Positions 23,870-31,716 of a stretch of DNA of 41,993 bases are shown piece by piece (position 1 is the stretch's first letter; every line of letters starts with the position of its first letter). The stretch spans positions 1 to 41,993 of the forward strand of contig JAUQWZ010000030.1 in the NCBI GenBank assembly GCA_030834905.1, given 5' to 3'. The notes below the pieces were generated by a model that did not search any database, had not been told where the DNA came from, and saw only the letters and a list, made by a program, of their open reading frames with translations. Origin of the DNA: Aggregatilineales bacterium. Lineage in GTDB: Bacteria > Chloroflexota > Anaerolineae > Aggregatilineales > Phototrophicaceae. The position numbers and the translations under genes were made by a program.

Positions 23870-25068
23870 TGGCGCGCCCGAACCACGACACCCGCCGCAT
23901 GGACGATCTGCTGGCATCCGTCACCAGTGACTTGCTCAGCGACCTGCCGCAGAATCTGGACGACAACGCCATCTATGTCGAACGCATCCTGCTGGAGATG
24001 GTGCGTCCCGATCCGGTGCAGCCGCGCCGAGTGCTGCCGGAAAGCATCCACCTGCGCTTTCACCAAAATCACATCACGCCGACACAGGCGCTGCGCGAAC
24101 TGGTGCAGATCGTTCAGATCGCGGCGCGGCATCGCGGGCGACCGTTCAACAGCCTGCTGGAACTGCTGCCGAACGCGGACGATGAGCGCGACGACGAACC
24201 CGCCGTCAACCTGACGCCGGAAGAACAGCTTTTGCGGGATCTGGTCAATCTGGCAATCACAATCCGGGACGATGGACAGGTCAACCCGCTGACGGTGGTG
24301 GATGTCTCGCAAGGCGTGACGCGGCTGTTCCGCATCGAGACAGGCGAGCGTCGTTACTGGGCGACCTGGCTGCTGCGCGACTTCCTCCCCAACTACACCG
24401 GCGACGGCATGATCCCGTGCATCGTCATTCCCGCGAACCGTTCATCGGTCTTTCGTCAGGCGAAGGAGAACACAGCACGTTCCGGGCTGACGGCGGTGGC
24501 GCTGGCGCGACAAGCAGCGCTTCTGTTACTCACCGTTCACGGCTACGAAATTCCCACGTATGCGGTTGAGAATGACTTTTTTCGTCAAGCCCTTGATCTC
24601 GACCTTCGTTCGCGGCGTGAATACACCGATGCCATTCTCAGTGCAATGGGAGGTATTAAACGGTCGCAGTTCAGCCACATCAAAAACTTGCTTCGTCTTT
24701 CTGATGAAGCCCTTGAGCTTGCAGATCGCCATGCTATCGAGGAGTTCAAGCTGCGCTACGTGATTGCGACCGCATCCGAATATCACGCGGAGATCATGCG
24801 CCAAATCATTGATTTCAATCTATCCGCAAAACAGGTCAAGGAAATCTGTGAAGGAGACGGCGCACAACAAGGACACGATTCGTCGGATGACATTTCACCG
24901 TCAGCGATGAAGATGGCAAAGGTCACACAGGCAATCAACGCGACGACCCCACAGGAACTCGCACGCGCCTTGATGCACCAGGAAGGGGACGCCAGCGTTG
25001 CCCGCGCTCGGCTACAGGCAATGCGAAAACTGCTCAATGAGGCAGAAAACTATTTGAGTGCCGAATGA
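23866..25068 (+). CDS. parB: ParB-family centromere-binding protein, copy 2
   Basis: The same 400-residue length and ParB boxes as copy 1 (VRPDPVQPRRVLPE, ETGERRYWATWLL, QAKENTARSGLTAVALARQA), including the unusual insertion with HRGRPFNSLLELLPNADDERDDEP. Divergence from copy 1 concentrates in the HTH-proximal and C-terminal parts (SQFSHIKNLLRLSDEALELA, and the linker GDGAQQGHDSSDDISPSAMK). That would fit the two ParB proteins having drifted in site specificity, matching their different parS-like palindromes. The ATG lies in the parA2 stop overlap. Confidence 0.88.
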   Translation: MMARPNHDTRRMDDLLASVTSDLLSDLPQNLDDNAIYVERILLEMVRPDPVQPRRVLPESIHLRFHQNHITPTQALRELVQIVQIAARHRGRPFNSLLELLPNADDERDDEPAVNLTPEEQLLRDLVNLAITIRDDGQVNPLTVVDVSQGVTRLFRIETGERRYWATWLLRDFLPNYTGDGMIPCIVIPANRSSVFRQAKENTARSGLTAVALARQAALLLLTVHGYEIPTYAVENDFFRQALDLDLRSRREYTDAILSAMGGIKRSQFSHIKNLLRLSDEALELADRHAIEEFKLRYVIATASEYHAEIMRQIIDFNLSAKQVKEICEGDGAQQGHDSSDDISPSAMKMAKVTQAINATTPQELARALMHQEGDASVARARLQAMRKLLNEAENYLSAE

Positions 25069-25070
25069 AA

Positions 25071-25088
25071 TGTTGACGCGCGTAAACA
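25071..25088. promoter_or_regulatory. parS-like centromere site, copy 2
   Basis: TGTTGACG/CGTAAACA (25071-25078/25081-25088) around CG is an inverted repeat with one mismatch, two bases after parB2. It occupies the same position as the perfect palindrome after parB1 and keeps TGTT...AACA ends but has a different core (ACGCGCGT versus CACTCGAGTG). Confidence 0.5.
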
Positions 25089-25136
25089 ATTCTGAGGGCT
25101 GAAACGATGATGACGAGAACACGATCACCACCCTAG

Positions 25137-25201
25137 AAAAGAAAAAGCCCATAGCTGGTGAGGCACATGGGCGGCGGGCTAGGGTACATCGTGAACCGGA
25201 C
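25137..25201 (-). ncRNA. Putative counter-transcribed RNA, copy 2
   Basis: The same arrangement as 7991-8056: promoter boxes at 25208-25236, a predicted start near 25201, and a terminator with stem GCCCAT (plus 25167-25172) and ATGGGC (25147-25152) followed by TTTTTCTTTT. The loop sequence GTGCCTCACCAGCT closely matches copy 1 (GCGCCTCATCAGCA). The last stem pair is U:A here and C:G in copy 1, a compensatory change. It would be antisense to the leader of the gene at 25318. Confidence 0.55.
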
Positions 25202-25207
25202 ACTCAC

Positions 25208-25236
25208 AATGTATCACAACCTCTCTCCCGGTGCAA
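25208..25236 (-). promoter_or_regulatory. Sigma-70-like promoter for the putative antisense RNA, copy 2
   Basis: TTGCAC (plus 25231-25236), 17 bases, TACATT (plus 25208-25213), with TGn before the -10. Boxes and spacing are identical to copy 1, while 8 bases of the 17-base spacer next to the -35 differ widely. Confidence 0.6.
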
Positions 25237-25317
25237 CTCGATATCGCGCTCAAACCGTGTTTTTTCAACACCGGTTGTCTTCAACACTGCCCGCGCACAG
25301 CGCAAGGAGAGAGTTTT

Positions 25318-27885
25318 ATGAGTATCGACTTGGAGCAGATTCGCTCCGCCAATCCGATTGAACAGGTCGTGGGCGAGAAATTCGCCCTGAAGCGTATGGG
25401 GACACGCTACGTCGGCGTGGAACATGATAGTTTGGTCGTTACGCCGCAGACCGGACAGTATTTCTGGAATTCCAGAGGCGAGTACGGCGACGCCTTCGAC
25501 TTCGCCGGCCGGCATCTGCTCGGATACGACAATCGCTGGAACAACCGCGACGCGGCGATGTTTATGGAAGCCGTTCATTATCTGGCGCAGCGAGCAGGGA
25601 TTCCCGTCGAAACACAGACTGACTTCCACAAGTCGTTTGCGTGGGCAGAACGCCAGCTTGTTCAGCGGTTGCATGAGGCGTTGCTCAATGCGCCTGCCGC
25701 GCTCGACTATGCCACCCAAACACGCGGCTGGCAGCCTGCTACCATCAAAGCCGCGCGGCTTGGCTACATGCCGCAGGACAAGCGGACGCTGCTGGCAGAC
25801 CTCAACCTGCCGGACAAATGGCGGTTGGCGGTTGGCAAGTTCCCGGCGCGGATGCTGGTTTACATCCATCTGGAAAAGGGGCGTTTAGCCTACCTGAGCG
25901 GACGTTCCATCGCTGGCAAGCAGCACTACAATCCGCCGCGCGAAATCCTGGGCGAGCGTCGTCCCTACTACAATCACCTGTACAGCGCTGAGGCGGAACA
26001 GGTGGCGCTGGTCGAAGGACAGGCAGATGCCATCACCTTCGGCGAGTGGGGCATTCCGGCGCTGGCGATTGCGGGGATGCACGTCAGCGATGCGCTGCTG
26101 ACCGCGCTGCGCCTGCACCGCCGCGTATTCGTCGCGCTGGACAACACGCCCGACGCGCTGGAGAAAAACCGCGAGATCGCGCGCACACTTGGCAACTGCG
26201 CGCTCATGCCGCGCCTGCCTGATGAGGTGAAGGACGCGAACGACTGGCTGACGCAGGGCGGTACGGTCGAAGCGGTGCAGGAGACGCTCAACCAAGCCAA
26301 AACGTGGTTGCAAGCCGAGATCGAGCGAGTGGCCTTGCTCGTCGGGTTGGAACGCAAGGATGGGGTGCGCGACTTGTTCCAGCACGCCGTCGATCTCGAC
26401 GAGATGGAACTGAGCGATTTCCGCGCGGCGCTGGCGAAGCTCGGCATCAAGGGGCGCGTGTTCAACGATCTGCTCAAGGCAGCGCGGACGAAGACCGAGC
26501 GAGCAAAGCAGGAGGCAAACGAGATGCCGCAAATCCTCGGCGACGACATTCCACTGCTATCACCTGCACTCGGCTTCCAGCGCGACGTCGCGCTCGTAAC
26601 CGTCTCAGTGGTCGAGCGGACGAAAGACAACCGTCTGAATACACAGCCGTATCTAGTCACGTCGTCGCGCGAACTCGTCCGCGTGAGCGACGCCCAGATC
26701 ATCCCGCTCAACGGCAGAGAAGTGGCGCTGCGCGTGCTGCCGGAAGGCTCGGACTTCCTGATGCGCTGGCGCTTCAGCGACATTCAGCGGTACTTAAAGG
26801 GCGAAACCAGTGACCCCGGTCAGGTTTTCAAGACCGTGCATGACCTGTTCACGCGCTACGTCGATTTCCGCTCAGAGGTCGAGAGCGCCATCCTCGCGTT
26901 GTGGACGATTGGCACGTACTTCTACACGATGTTCCCCGCCTACCCGTATCTGGCGCTGAACGGACCGAAGAACAGCGGCAAAAGCACGGTCATGCGCGTG
27001 ATGCAGCCGCTAGCGTTCAACATGGTCAGCACGTCCGACCCAACGGGTCCGTCGATGTTCCGGCTGATCCACTACACGAGCTGCACCGTCGGTATCGACG
27101 AAGCCGAGCGCTACCACAATCCCAAAGACCCCGGAATGCAGCAAATCCGTCAACTGCTCAACAGCGGCTACAAGCAGGGAATGCCTGCCATTCGGCTGAT
27201 CGGGGAAGACATGAAACCGCAGGCGTTCGACGTGTACTCGCCGAAGATACTGGCAGCGATTGCCGGGCTGGAGGACATCCTCGCCAGCCGCTGCATCGCT
27301 ATTCCGATGCGCCGCACTGATAAGAAAATGCCGTCATTCCCGCCGGACTTCGACGGCGCGGCAGTCCGCCACCAGCTCTATATACTGGCGCTGACGGCGT
27401 TTCCCCACCTCTACACCAACTATTTCGAGCGTCCAACGCTGCACACGCTGCACAACCGCTCCAGCGAACTCTGGTCGCCGCTGGTCGCGCTGGCGGCATT
27501 CTTTGAGGAACAGGGCGGTGTGTCAAAGCTGCTGCAAGCGATCGCGTCGGCGGCTGAGATGGATGAGCAGATCAGTCAGGGTAAGGCGCTCAGTGAGCGC
27601 GAAGAAGCGGTCTTGCAGGCGCTCGAACTGCTGACGCGCGGGCAGACCAGCGTGGTCTGGATCAAGGCGGCGGTGCTGCGTGAGAAGGTGGCGCGGCTGA
27701 TCGGGCAGCCAGTCGAGAAGCTGGGCGATGCCCAGTGGATCGGACACATCCTCAAGCGACTGCATCTACTGGACGAAGCGGGACGCAAGCGCGGGATGGA
27801 TGGCGTGACCTATGCAGTCAAGCCGCTCGACGTGATCGACATGATGCGCCGCTACGATGTGGCGGTTGTTAACGAGAACCGCTGA
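25318..27885 (+). CDS. Fused TOPRIM primase-like / P-loop helicase replication protein
   Basis: An 855-residue protein joining the two activities that are separate in cassette 1. N-terminal 1-70 looks like a CHC2-type fold without zinc ligands (VEHDSLVVTPQTGQYFWNSRGEYGDAFDFAGRH has no Cys). A TOPRIM-like domain follows (LVEGQADAITFGEWG, Glu233; FVALDNTPDA, Asp275, with one of the usual DxD acids changed). The helicase half has Walker A NGPKNSGKST (548-557) and Walker B VGIDEAE (591-597), with Arg-rich ILASRCIAIPMRR behind. A C-terminal winged-helix-like part ends the protein. The ATG at 25318 has AAGGAGAG seven bases upstream; the longer frame from 25231 overlaps the antisense promoter. Loss of zinc ligands leaves priming activity uncertain. 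Confidence 0.8.
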   Translation: MSIDLEQIRSANPIEQVVGEKFALKRMGTRYVGVEHDSLVVTPQTGQYFWNSRGEYGDAFDFAGRHLLGYDNRWNNRDAAMFMEAVHYLAQRAGIPVETQTDFHKSFAWAERQLVQRLHEALLNAPAALDYATQTRGWQPATIKAARLGYMPQDKRTLLADLNLPDKWRLAVGKFPARMLVYIHLEKGRLAYLSGRSIAGKQHYNPPREILGERRPYYNHLYSAEAEQVALVEGQADAITFGEWGIPALAIAGMHVSDALLTALRLHRRVFVALDNTPDALEKNREIARTLGNCALMPRLPDEVKDANDWLTQGGTVEAVQETLNQAKTWLQAEIERVALLVGLERKDGVRDLFQHAVDLDEMELSDFRAALAKLGIKGRVFNDLLKAARTKTERAKQEANEMPQILGDDIPLLSPALGFQRDVALVTVSVVERTKDNRLNTQPYLVTSSRELVRVSDAQIIPLNGREVALRVLPEGSDFLMRWRFSDIQRYLKGETSDPGQVFKTVHDLFTRYVDFRSEVESAILALWTIGTYFYTMFPAYPYLALNGPKNSGKSTVMRVMQPLAFNMVSTSDPTGPSMFRLIHYTSCTVGIDEAERYHNPKDPGMQQIRQLLNSGYKQGMPAIRLIGEDMKPQAFDVYSPKILAAIAGLEDILASRCIAIPMRRTDKKMPSFPPDFDGAAVRHQLYILALTAFPHLYTNYFERPTLHTLHNRSSELWSPLVALAAFFEEQGGVSKLLQAIASAAEMDEQISQGKALSEREEAVLQALELLTRGQTSVVWIKAAVLREKVARLIGQPVEKLGDAQWIGHILKRLHLLDEAGRKRGMDGVTYAVKPLDVIDMMRRYDVAVVNENR

Positions 27886-27888
27886 AAA

Positions 27889-27953
27889 ACCGTTCAGACC
27901 GTTCAAACCCTACATACCGTTCATGGCTGAGGGAAAAACCGTGCAGGGTATGT
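27889..27953. repeat. Iteron-like cluster ACCGTTCA, candidate origin of cassette 2
   Basis: Three exact copies of ACCGTTCA (27889-27896, 27898-27905, 27916-27923) and a one-mismatch copy ACCGTGCA (27938-27945) lie within 57 bases, starting four bases after the fused replication gene. An inverted repeat ACATACC/GGTATGT (27912-27918/27947-27953) encloses the last two. The position mirrors the TGACGAAAT cluster that follows the helicase gene of cassette 1. Confidence 0.5.
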
Positions 27954-27983
27954 GGGGTGAAGGTTCGTTTGGGGAGAACCGAG

Positions 27984-29144
27984 ATGTACTTACCTTATGG
28001 CATCAACGAACAGGGGCAACTCGTTTATATCGAAAGCGTTGGACGCGGCAAAACAGCGTTAAAATGCCCATATTGCGCCGTCCCGTTGATCGCGCGCAAA
28101 GGGGAGCGGCTTGCGCCGCATTTCGCGCATGACGGCGCGACCTGCCGTGAGGCGCGTCGTTCAAGCGAAACGGTGGCGCTGCCGGTCTACGACTCGTTTC
28201 GGCTGCATCTGTCCGGCAAGATGTGGGAGGCGCTGTGGCAGTTTCACGATGAAGATAATGACTCCGGCTGCGACTGGCTCGAAGCGGAAGGCTGGGTCAA
28301 GTCGTTCATCACCACTTATGGCAACGAACGCTATAGTCTGACGCACAAGGGCAAAATCCCATTCGGTGACCTGTCGCTCAACCTGTTCAATCAGTTTCAG
28401 GAGCCGCTCATCCGCGAGCGACATGACACGCTGGAACAAGCGGCGCTGGCGGCGCTCTGCACAGCAGAAGAGAATACGGCGCTCACCGACTTGCGCCTCT
28501 TCCGGGCGCAAATGCGTCGTATTCTGGAAACCACGCTCTATTTCATCGAAGTGCGAACGGATACGGGTATCCTTCACAAGATCGGTGTGACCACGCGCTC
28601 GCTGGAGCAGCGCCTCGCCGAAATTCGCGCTGACCTCACCCCTCATTTCGGCAGTGTTGAGTTGATCCCGCTCGGCACATGGGCGCATCGCGGCAATGTC
28701 GAGTTGTACTTCAAGCACCGCTACCGCCGCTTCCAGCATCCAATCGCGGCGTTGACCGAGTATTTCGCTTTCGGGGATGTGAAAGCCGTGCTGCGCGATC
28801 TGCGGCGCATGAAACCGAAGGCGCTCAACGATATGGAGCGCGCTATCCTAGCAGGCGAACCATCACGGGTTGAACGCCACGAACTGAATCCTGCCGAAGT
28901 TCTCTCGAAAGCAGCGTGGCTGCTGCTCTCGAACTTTTCGAGTGATGAGGCAAAACGAATCTTCGAGGCGCGTTTGGAATTGCAGAACCATCGCTTAGGA
29001 GAGCGAACGCGCCCGCTGATTGTGTTTACGTCGGGGTATCCCGATCTACGCTTGCAGGTCACAGACTATGGGCGCGCTTATCGAGAGCGCTTTGCTGACT
29101 GGTATCAGCGAATGTACGCTTCCGGGATTGCAGAATCCGTGTAA
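27984..29144 (+). CDS. CoiA-like zinc-ribbon plus GIY-YIG nuclease-like protein
   Basis: A 386-residue protein of two parts. Residues 25-60 form a competence CoiA-like N-terminal module: CPYCAVPLIARKGERLAPHFAHDGATC, with Cys28, Cys31, His46/His49 and Cys54 as possible zinc ligands. Residues 185-260 resemble a T5orf172/Mug113-type GIY-YIG domain: YFIEV, then HKIGVTTRSLEQRL with the conserved Arg, and HRGNVELYFKHRY with Glu240 as the likely metal ligand. Together they suggest a DNA-processing nuclease. The ATG at 27984 has GGGGAGA upstream; a GTG at 27957 is less likely. The gene directly follows the cassette 2 iterons and converges on dinD nine bases away. Confidence 0.65.
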   Translation: MYLPYGINEQGQLVYIESVGRGKTALKCPYCAVPLIARKGERLAPHFAHDGATCREARRSSETVALPVYDSFRLHLSGKMWEALWQFHDEDNDSGCDWLEAEGWVKSFITTYGNERYSLTHKGKIPFGDLSLNLFNQFQEPLIRERHDTLEQAALAALCTAEENTALTDLRLFRAQMRRILETTLYFIEVRTDTGILHKIGVTTRSLEQRLAEIRADLTPHFGSVELIPLGTWAHRGNVELYFKHRYRRFQHPIAALTEYFAFGDVKAVLRDLRRMKPKALNDMERAILAGEPSRVERHELNPAEVLSKAAWLLLSNFSSDEAKRIFEARLELQNHRLGERTRPLIVFTSGYPDLRLQVTDYGRAYRERFADWYQRMYASGIAESV

Positions 29145-29152
29145 CGAAGCGA

Positions 29153-30037
29153 TCAGGACGACGGCTCATCGCGCTTCTTACCTTTTGATTTCGGGGCGGC
29201 AAGCCGCTTTTTCTCAGCATGTTCCAGCTTCTTGATGCTGTCAACCGTCGGCAGGTCTTCGGGCATCGTTCCGCCGAGTTCGGCAATTGCTCGGCGCACG
29301 ACGACACCTGCCTGATAATGCACGTCGTTGGCGGAATCTTTCCCCTGCACCTGATCCCGCCGCAGCTTTTCTTCAGCCTGGGTGCTGCGGAACAGGTTCG
29401 CAGCGAGTTCCGTCGCGCCCATATGGTCAAGAATGTGCTGGCTCTTCTTCAGCTTCTTCTTGCGGTGAATACCTTCTGCTGTCAGGCCGTTGTACAAGCC
29501 ACGATAACCGTGATTCTGGAAAATGGCGAAATCCTGAGACGTAATAACGCCTGCTTGCTTCGCCGCCGATGCCAGGTCGGTATTTTGTACCTTAATTCGC
29601 TGGCGCAGGAGCAATCGCCGCTGATCTTCGGTCAGTTCGGCCAGGGCTTCCGCGTCTGAAATCTCTTGGCGACGGGTCTGCACGGCGAAGTACGTCTGAC
29701 CGAGCGCGACGACTTCCTTAGTTGGGTCGGCATTTTGGACGATGAGATAGCAGGAGTAACGCGAGAGGTGCATATCCTCGACTTCGCGCTTCGCGTCCGA
29801 GCCGATAGCGACCATTTTACTGGCATCGGTAAAATGGTCTGTGGGATCATTGCCGCTATTTTCACACGCGATTTGTGCCTTGATGAGAACTGTTTTGAAG
29901 TTCTGCCACTTGGTGTATTCCAAAATCGGCATCATGTCGCGCGCTGACCAGAATTCAGCCCCATCCTCGTCAACTTGACGGATACGCTCAAAGGGCGTTG
30001 ACGTTTGGTGATGGGGATCGTCGGACGGGACAAGCAT
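29153..30037 (-). CDS. dinD: DNA-damage-inducible protein D
   Basis: The 294-residue sequence matches the DinD family end to end, judged from memory of the E. coli protein: FERIRQVDEDGAEFWSARDM, SRYSCYLIVQNADPTKEVVALGQTYFAVQTRRQE, FAIFQNHGYRGLYNGL, KKSQHILDHMGATELAANLFR and ELGGTMPEDLPT are hallmark stretches. It has a BRO-N-like N-terminal region. E. coli DinD is SOS-induced and inhibits RecA strand exchange on filaments. A Lys-rich tail ends the protein. No E. coli-type LexA box is visible upstream. Such genes are frequent on mobile elements. It is transcribed toward the GIY-YIG gene. Confidence 0.9.
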   Translation of the reverse strand: MLVPSDDPHHQTSTPFERIRQVDEDGAEFWSARDMMPILEYTKWQNFKTVLIKAQIACENSGNDPTDHFTDASKMVAIGSDAKREVEDMHLSRYSCYLIVQNADPTKEVVALGQTYFAVQTRRQEISDAEALAELTEDQRRLLLRQRIKVQNTDLASAAKQAGVITSQDFAIFQNHGYRGLYNGLTAEGIHRKKKLKKSQHILDHMGATELAANLFRSTQAEEKLRRDQVQGKDSANDVHYQAGVVVRRAIAELGGTMPEDLPTVDSIKKLEHAEKKRLAAPKSKGKKRDEPSS

Positions 30038-30633
30038 TTATGGTTCTCCGGGAAATTAGTCTTTTTCAAGGATTATACTCAGGAACCCACAGCGACTGTT
30101 TTCGCACCACTTTAGTGACCCAAAAGTTGGACACAAAATCGGCTTCTCTTATTGTAGGCTTCGGGTTGATTGATGCTGTTCTCAACCTACTAAACCTGCT
30201 CGGCGTACTGTCTGAAACATTCGATCTGGCGGTTAGGAAAATTATGGAATTGCAGAGTAAATTTACGGCTGTTTGACAGGATCCGATTATGTAAATTACT
30301 TCAGTGGTTTTCTATCTCGTGGCGCTGCCGGACGCTGTACATCCGTCCAAGCTGTCCACGGCAGAACCCATTCATTGCGAATTTTTCTTCACCTTTAGGG
30401 ACGAATGTCTCAACCGCTGGCAGTTTTAGGCGTGCGCGACACCCAATAGATCGTCGAGGACTAGCGTAACGGCACAATCTCCACCGTCCGTATAGCACGT
30501 TCATAGGTGTGGTTGGGCATTTGCAAAAAGGCTGTTCGCAAGCTGGGACAGTCGTGATACTGTGACGATAGAAGCATGAATGTTCACAATGTCGTGTAGT
30601 ACTCTACTCGCAGGCTCATTACAGTTTGGCATA
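30038..30633. other. Long intergenic region between dinD and the phosphorylase gene
   Basis: About 600 bases without a convincing gene. It should contain the dinD promoter (near 30050-30100). TGACCCAAAAGTTGGACAC (30116-30134) resembles an IS3-family end. A short plus-strand frame (29998-30276, with a hydrophobic stretch IVGFGLIDAVLNLLNLLGVL) is not supported by a ribosome site. The rest looks like decayed sequence; no clear terminator for the upstream minus-strand operon was found. Confidence 0.5.
30116..30134. repeat. Solo IS3-family terminal repeat-like remnant
   Basis: TGACCCAAAAGTTGGACAC resembles the TG...CCCAAAAAGTTGGACA termini of several IS3-family elements. No transposase frame adjoins it, so it would be a scar of a lost or deleted element. 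It is not the same end sequence as the element at 1-935. Confidence 0.3.
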
Positions 30634-31698
30634 TTAACTTGGCGTGATGATTCCACATTGGAGAAATCCGATAGCATACGATGCTGCGACATCGTTTGCA
30701 TAGGCTCTCCAATTCTTCGTATTATTACTGTCTTTTTTCTCGTCTGCCAGATCCGAAACCGCCTTAATCATAAGGAACCCGGGTTTGTGAACCGATTGCG
30801 CGATAGCTGAAGCAACTCCTGCGGCCTCCATCTCTACTCCAATGATTCGGGGCCAATCTGCTCGTAGGGCGTCTAGAACAGCAGTAGAAGCAATAACTTT
30901 GTCTCCTGATGCAATCGGTCCGATAAAGCGCCGAGGAATTCCTCTCGTTGGTCGCTTTTCCTTAATCATATCCAGCCATTTCTTTTCAGTGTTTTCGCGA
31001 ACTGCTGTAAGTAATCTAGCGTCAGACCTGTGAACCTCCCACCGCATCTGTGTACCCGTTTCCGTTAATTTCTGCAACTCGTAGTCAACAATTTGATCCG
31101 CTACCAGCACATCCCCGAGTCCTATATCCATCTTTCCAACACCGCCAGCTATTCCGACCAATAACACATAGCGAGGTCTCCATCGGTTGATGGCATCTGT
31201 TGTGGCATTAGTGGCATGTTGTCTGCCCATCCCTAGCAGATTTACACAGGCTATTTCGTAAAGCGCTGTAGTACCATCAGGGTACGTGGTGGGCACTTGG
31301 CATAGATAATATGTGCGAATGTCTTCGTCTGATGGAGGAGTTCGTGAATAGTTTTGAAGTTTCCTCAAAATGGCATCGCGTTCTTCCTCCAATGCAGTAA
31401 CAATCACAAAATCTTTACTTTTGGCATCCTTGCTCTCTGGTTGCGGCATGTTTTTCCTACCCAGTTCAAACAGTGATGTCCCAAGCACATCTACTGCAAT
31501 TCGTTCAATTCCATTCAATACTCGACGTATCTGATAAGAATCGTCTGGAGACGGCCCTTCAGGCGATGCTTCTTTCTCGCGCAGCAGTCTTAGCTGTAGT
31601 CTCCACCTACTGAATTCCAAGTATTGCCGCGATTGTATTCCACCTTGCCTAACCAAAAGCTCCGCCAAATTCGCAAGTGCCCAGTCTTCATTGTACAT
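30634..31698 (-). CDS. Nucleoside phosphorylase-superfamily protein with extra N-terminal domain, likely effector
   Basis: Residues of about 96-350 form a PNP/MTA-SAH nucleosidase-type domain: DFVIVTALEEERDAIL (96-111), VGIAGGVGKMDIGLGDVLVADQIVDYE (181-207), IASGDKVIAS (262-271), the substrate-binding VEMEAAGVA (288-296) and catalytic-loop AVSDLAD (313-319) with the conserved Asp. All key motifs look intact. Residues 1-85 are an added helical domain (RWRLQLRLLREKEA, IERIAVDVLGTSLFELG) absent from metabolic enzymes. In NTP-dependent conflict systems, phosphorylase domains with small adaptor domains act as effectors that attack nucleosides or nucleotides; that role is inferred from architecture and from the STAND ATPase gene 18 bases upstream. 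Being last, it fits the effector slot. A housekeeping Pfs role is unlikely. Confidence 0.75.
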   Translation of the reverse strand: MYNEDWALANLAELLVRQGGIQSRQYLEFSRWRLQLRLLREKEASPEGPSPDDSYQIRRVLNGIERIAVDVLGTSLFELGRKNMPQPESKDAKSKDFVIVTALEEERDAILRKLQNYSRTPPSDEDIRTYYLCQVPTTYPDGTTALYEIACVNLLGMGRQHATNATTDAINRWRPRYVLLVGIAGGVGKMDIGLGDVLVADQIVDYELQKLTETGTQMRWEVHRSDARLLTAVRENTEKKWLDMIKEKRPTRGIPRRFIGPIASGDKVIASTAVLDALRADWPRIIGVEMEAAGVASAIAQSVHKPGFLMIKAVSDLADEKKDSNNTKNWRAYANDVAASYAIGFLQCGIITPS

Positions 31699-31716
31699 TC
31701 TCGATAATCCCGACGA

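Noticed and set aside
29998..30276. 92-aa plus-strand frame with a hydrophobic stretch upstream of the phosphorylase operon
   Set aside because: Its start lies inside dinD antisense sequence, it includes the IS-like end and it has no start signal.
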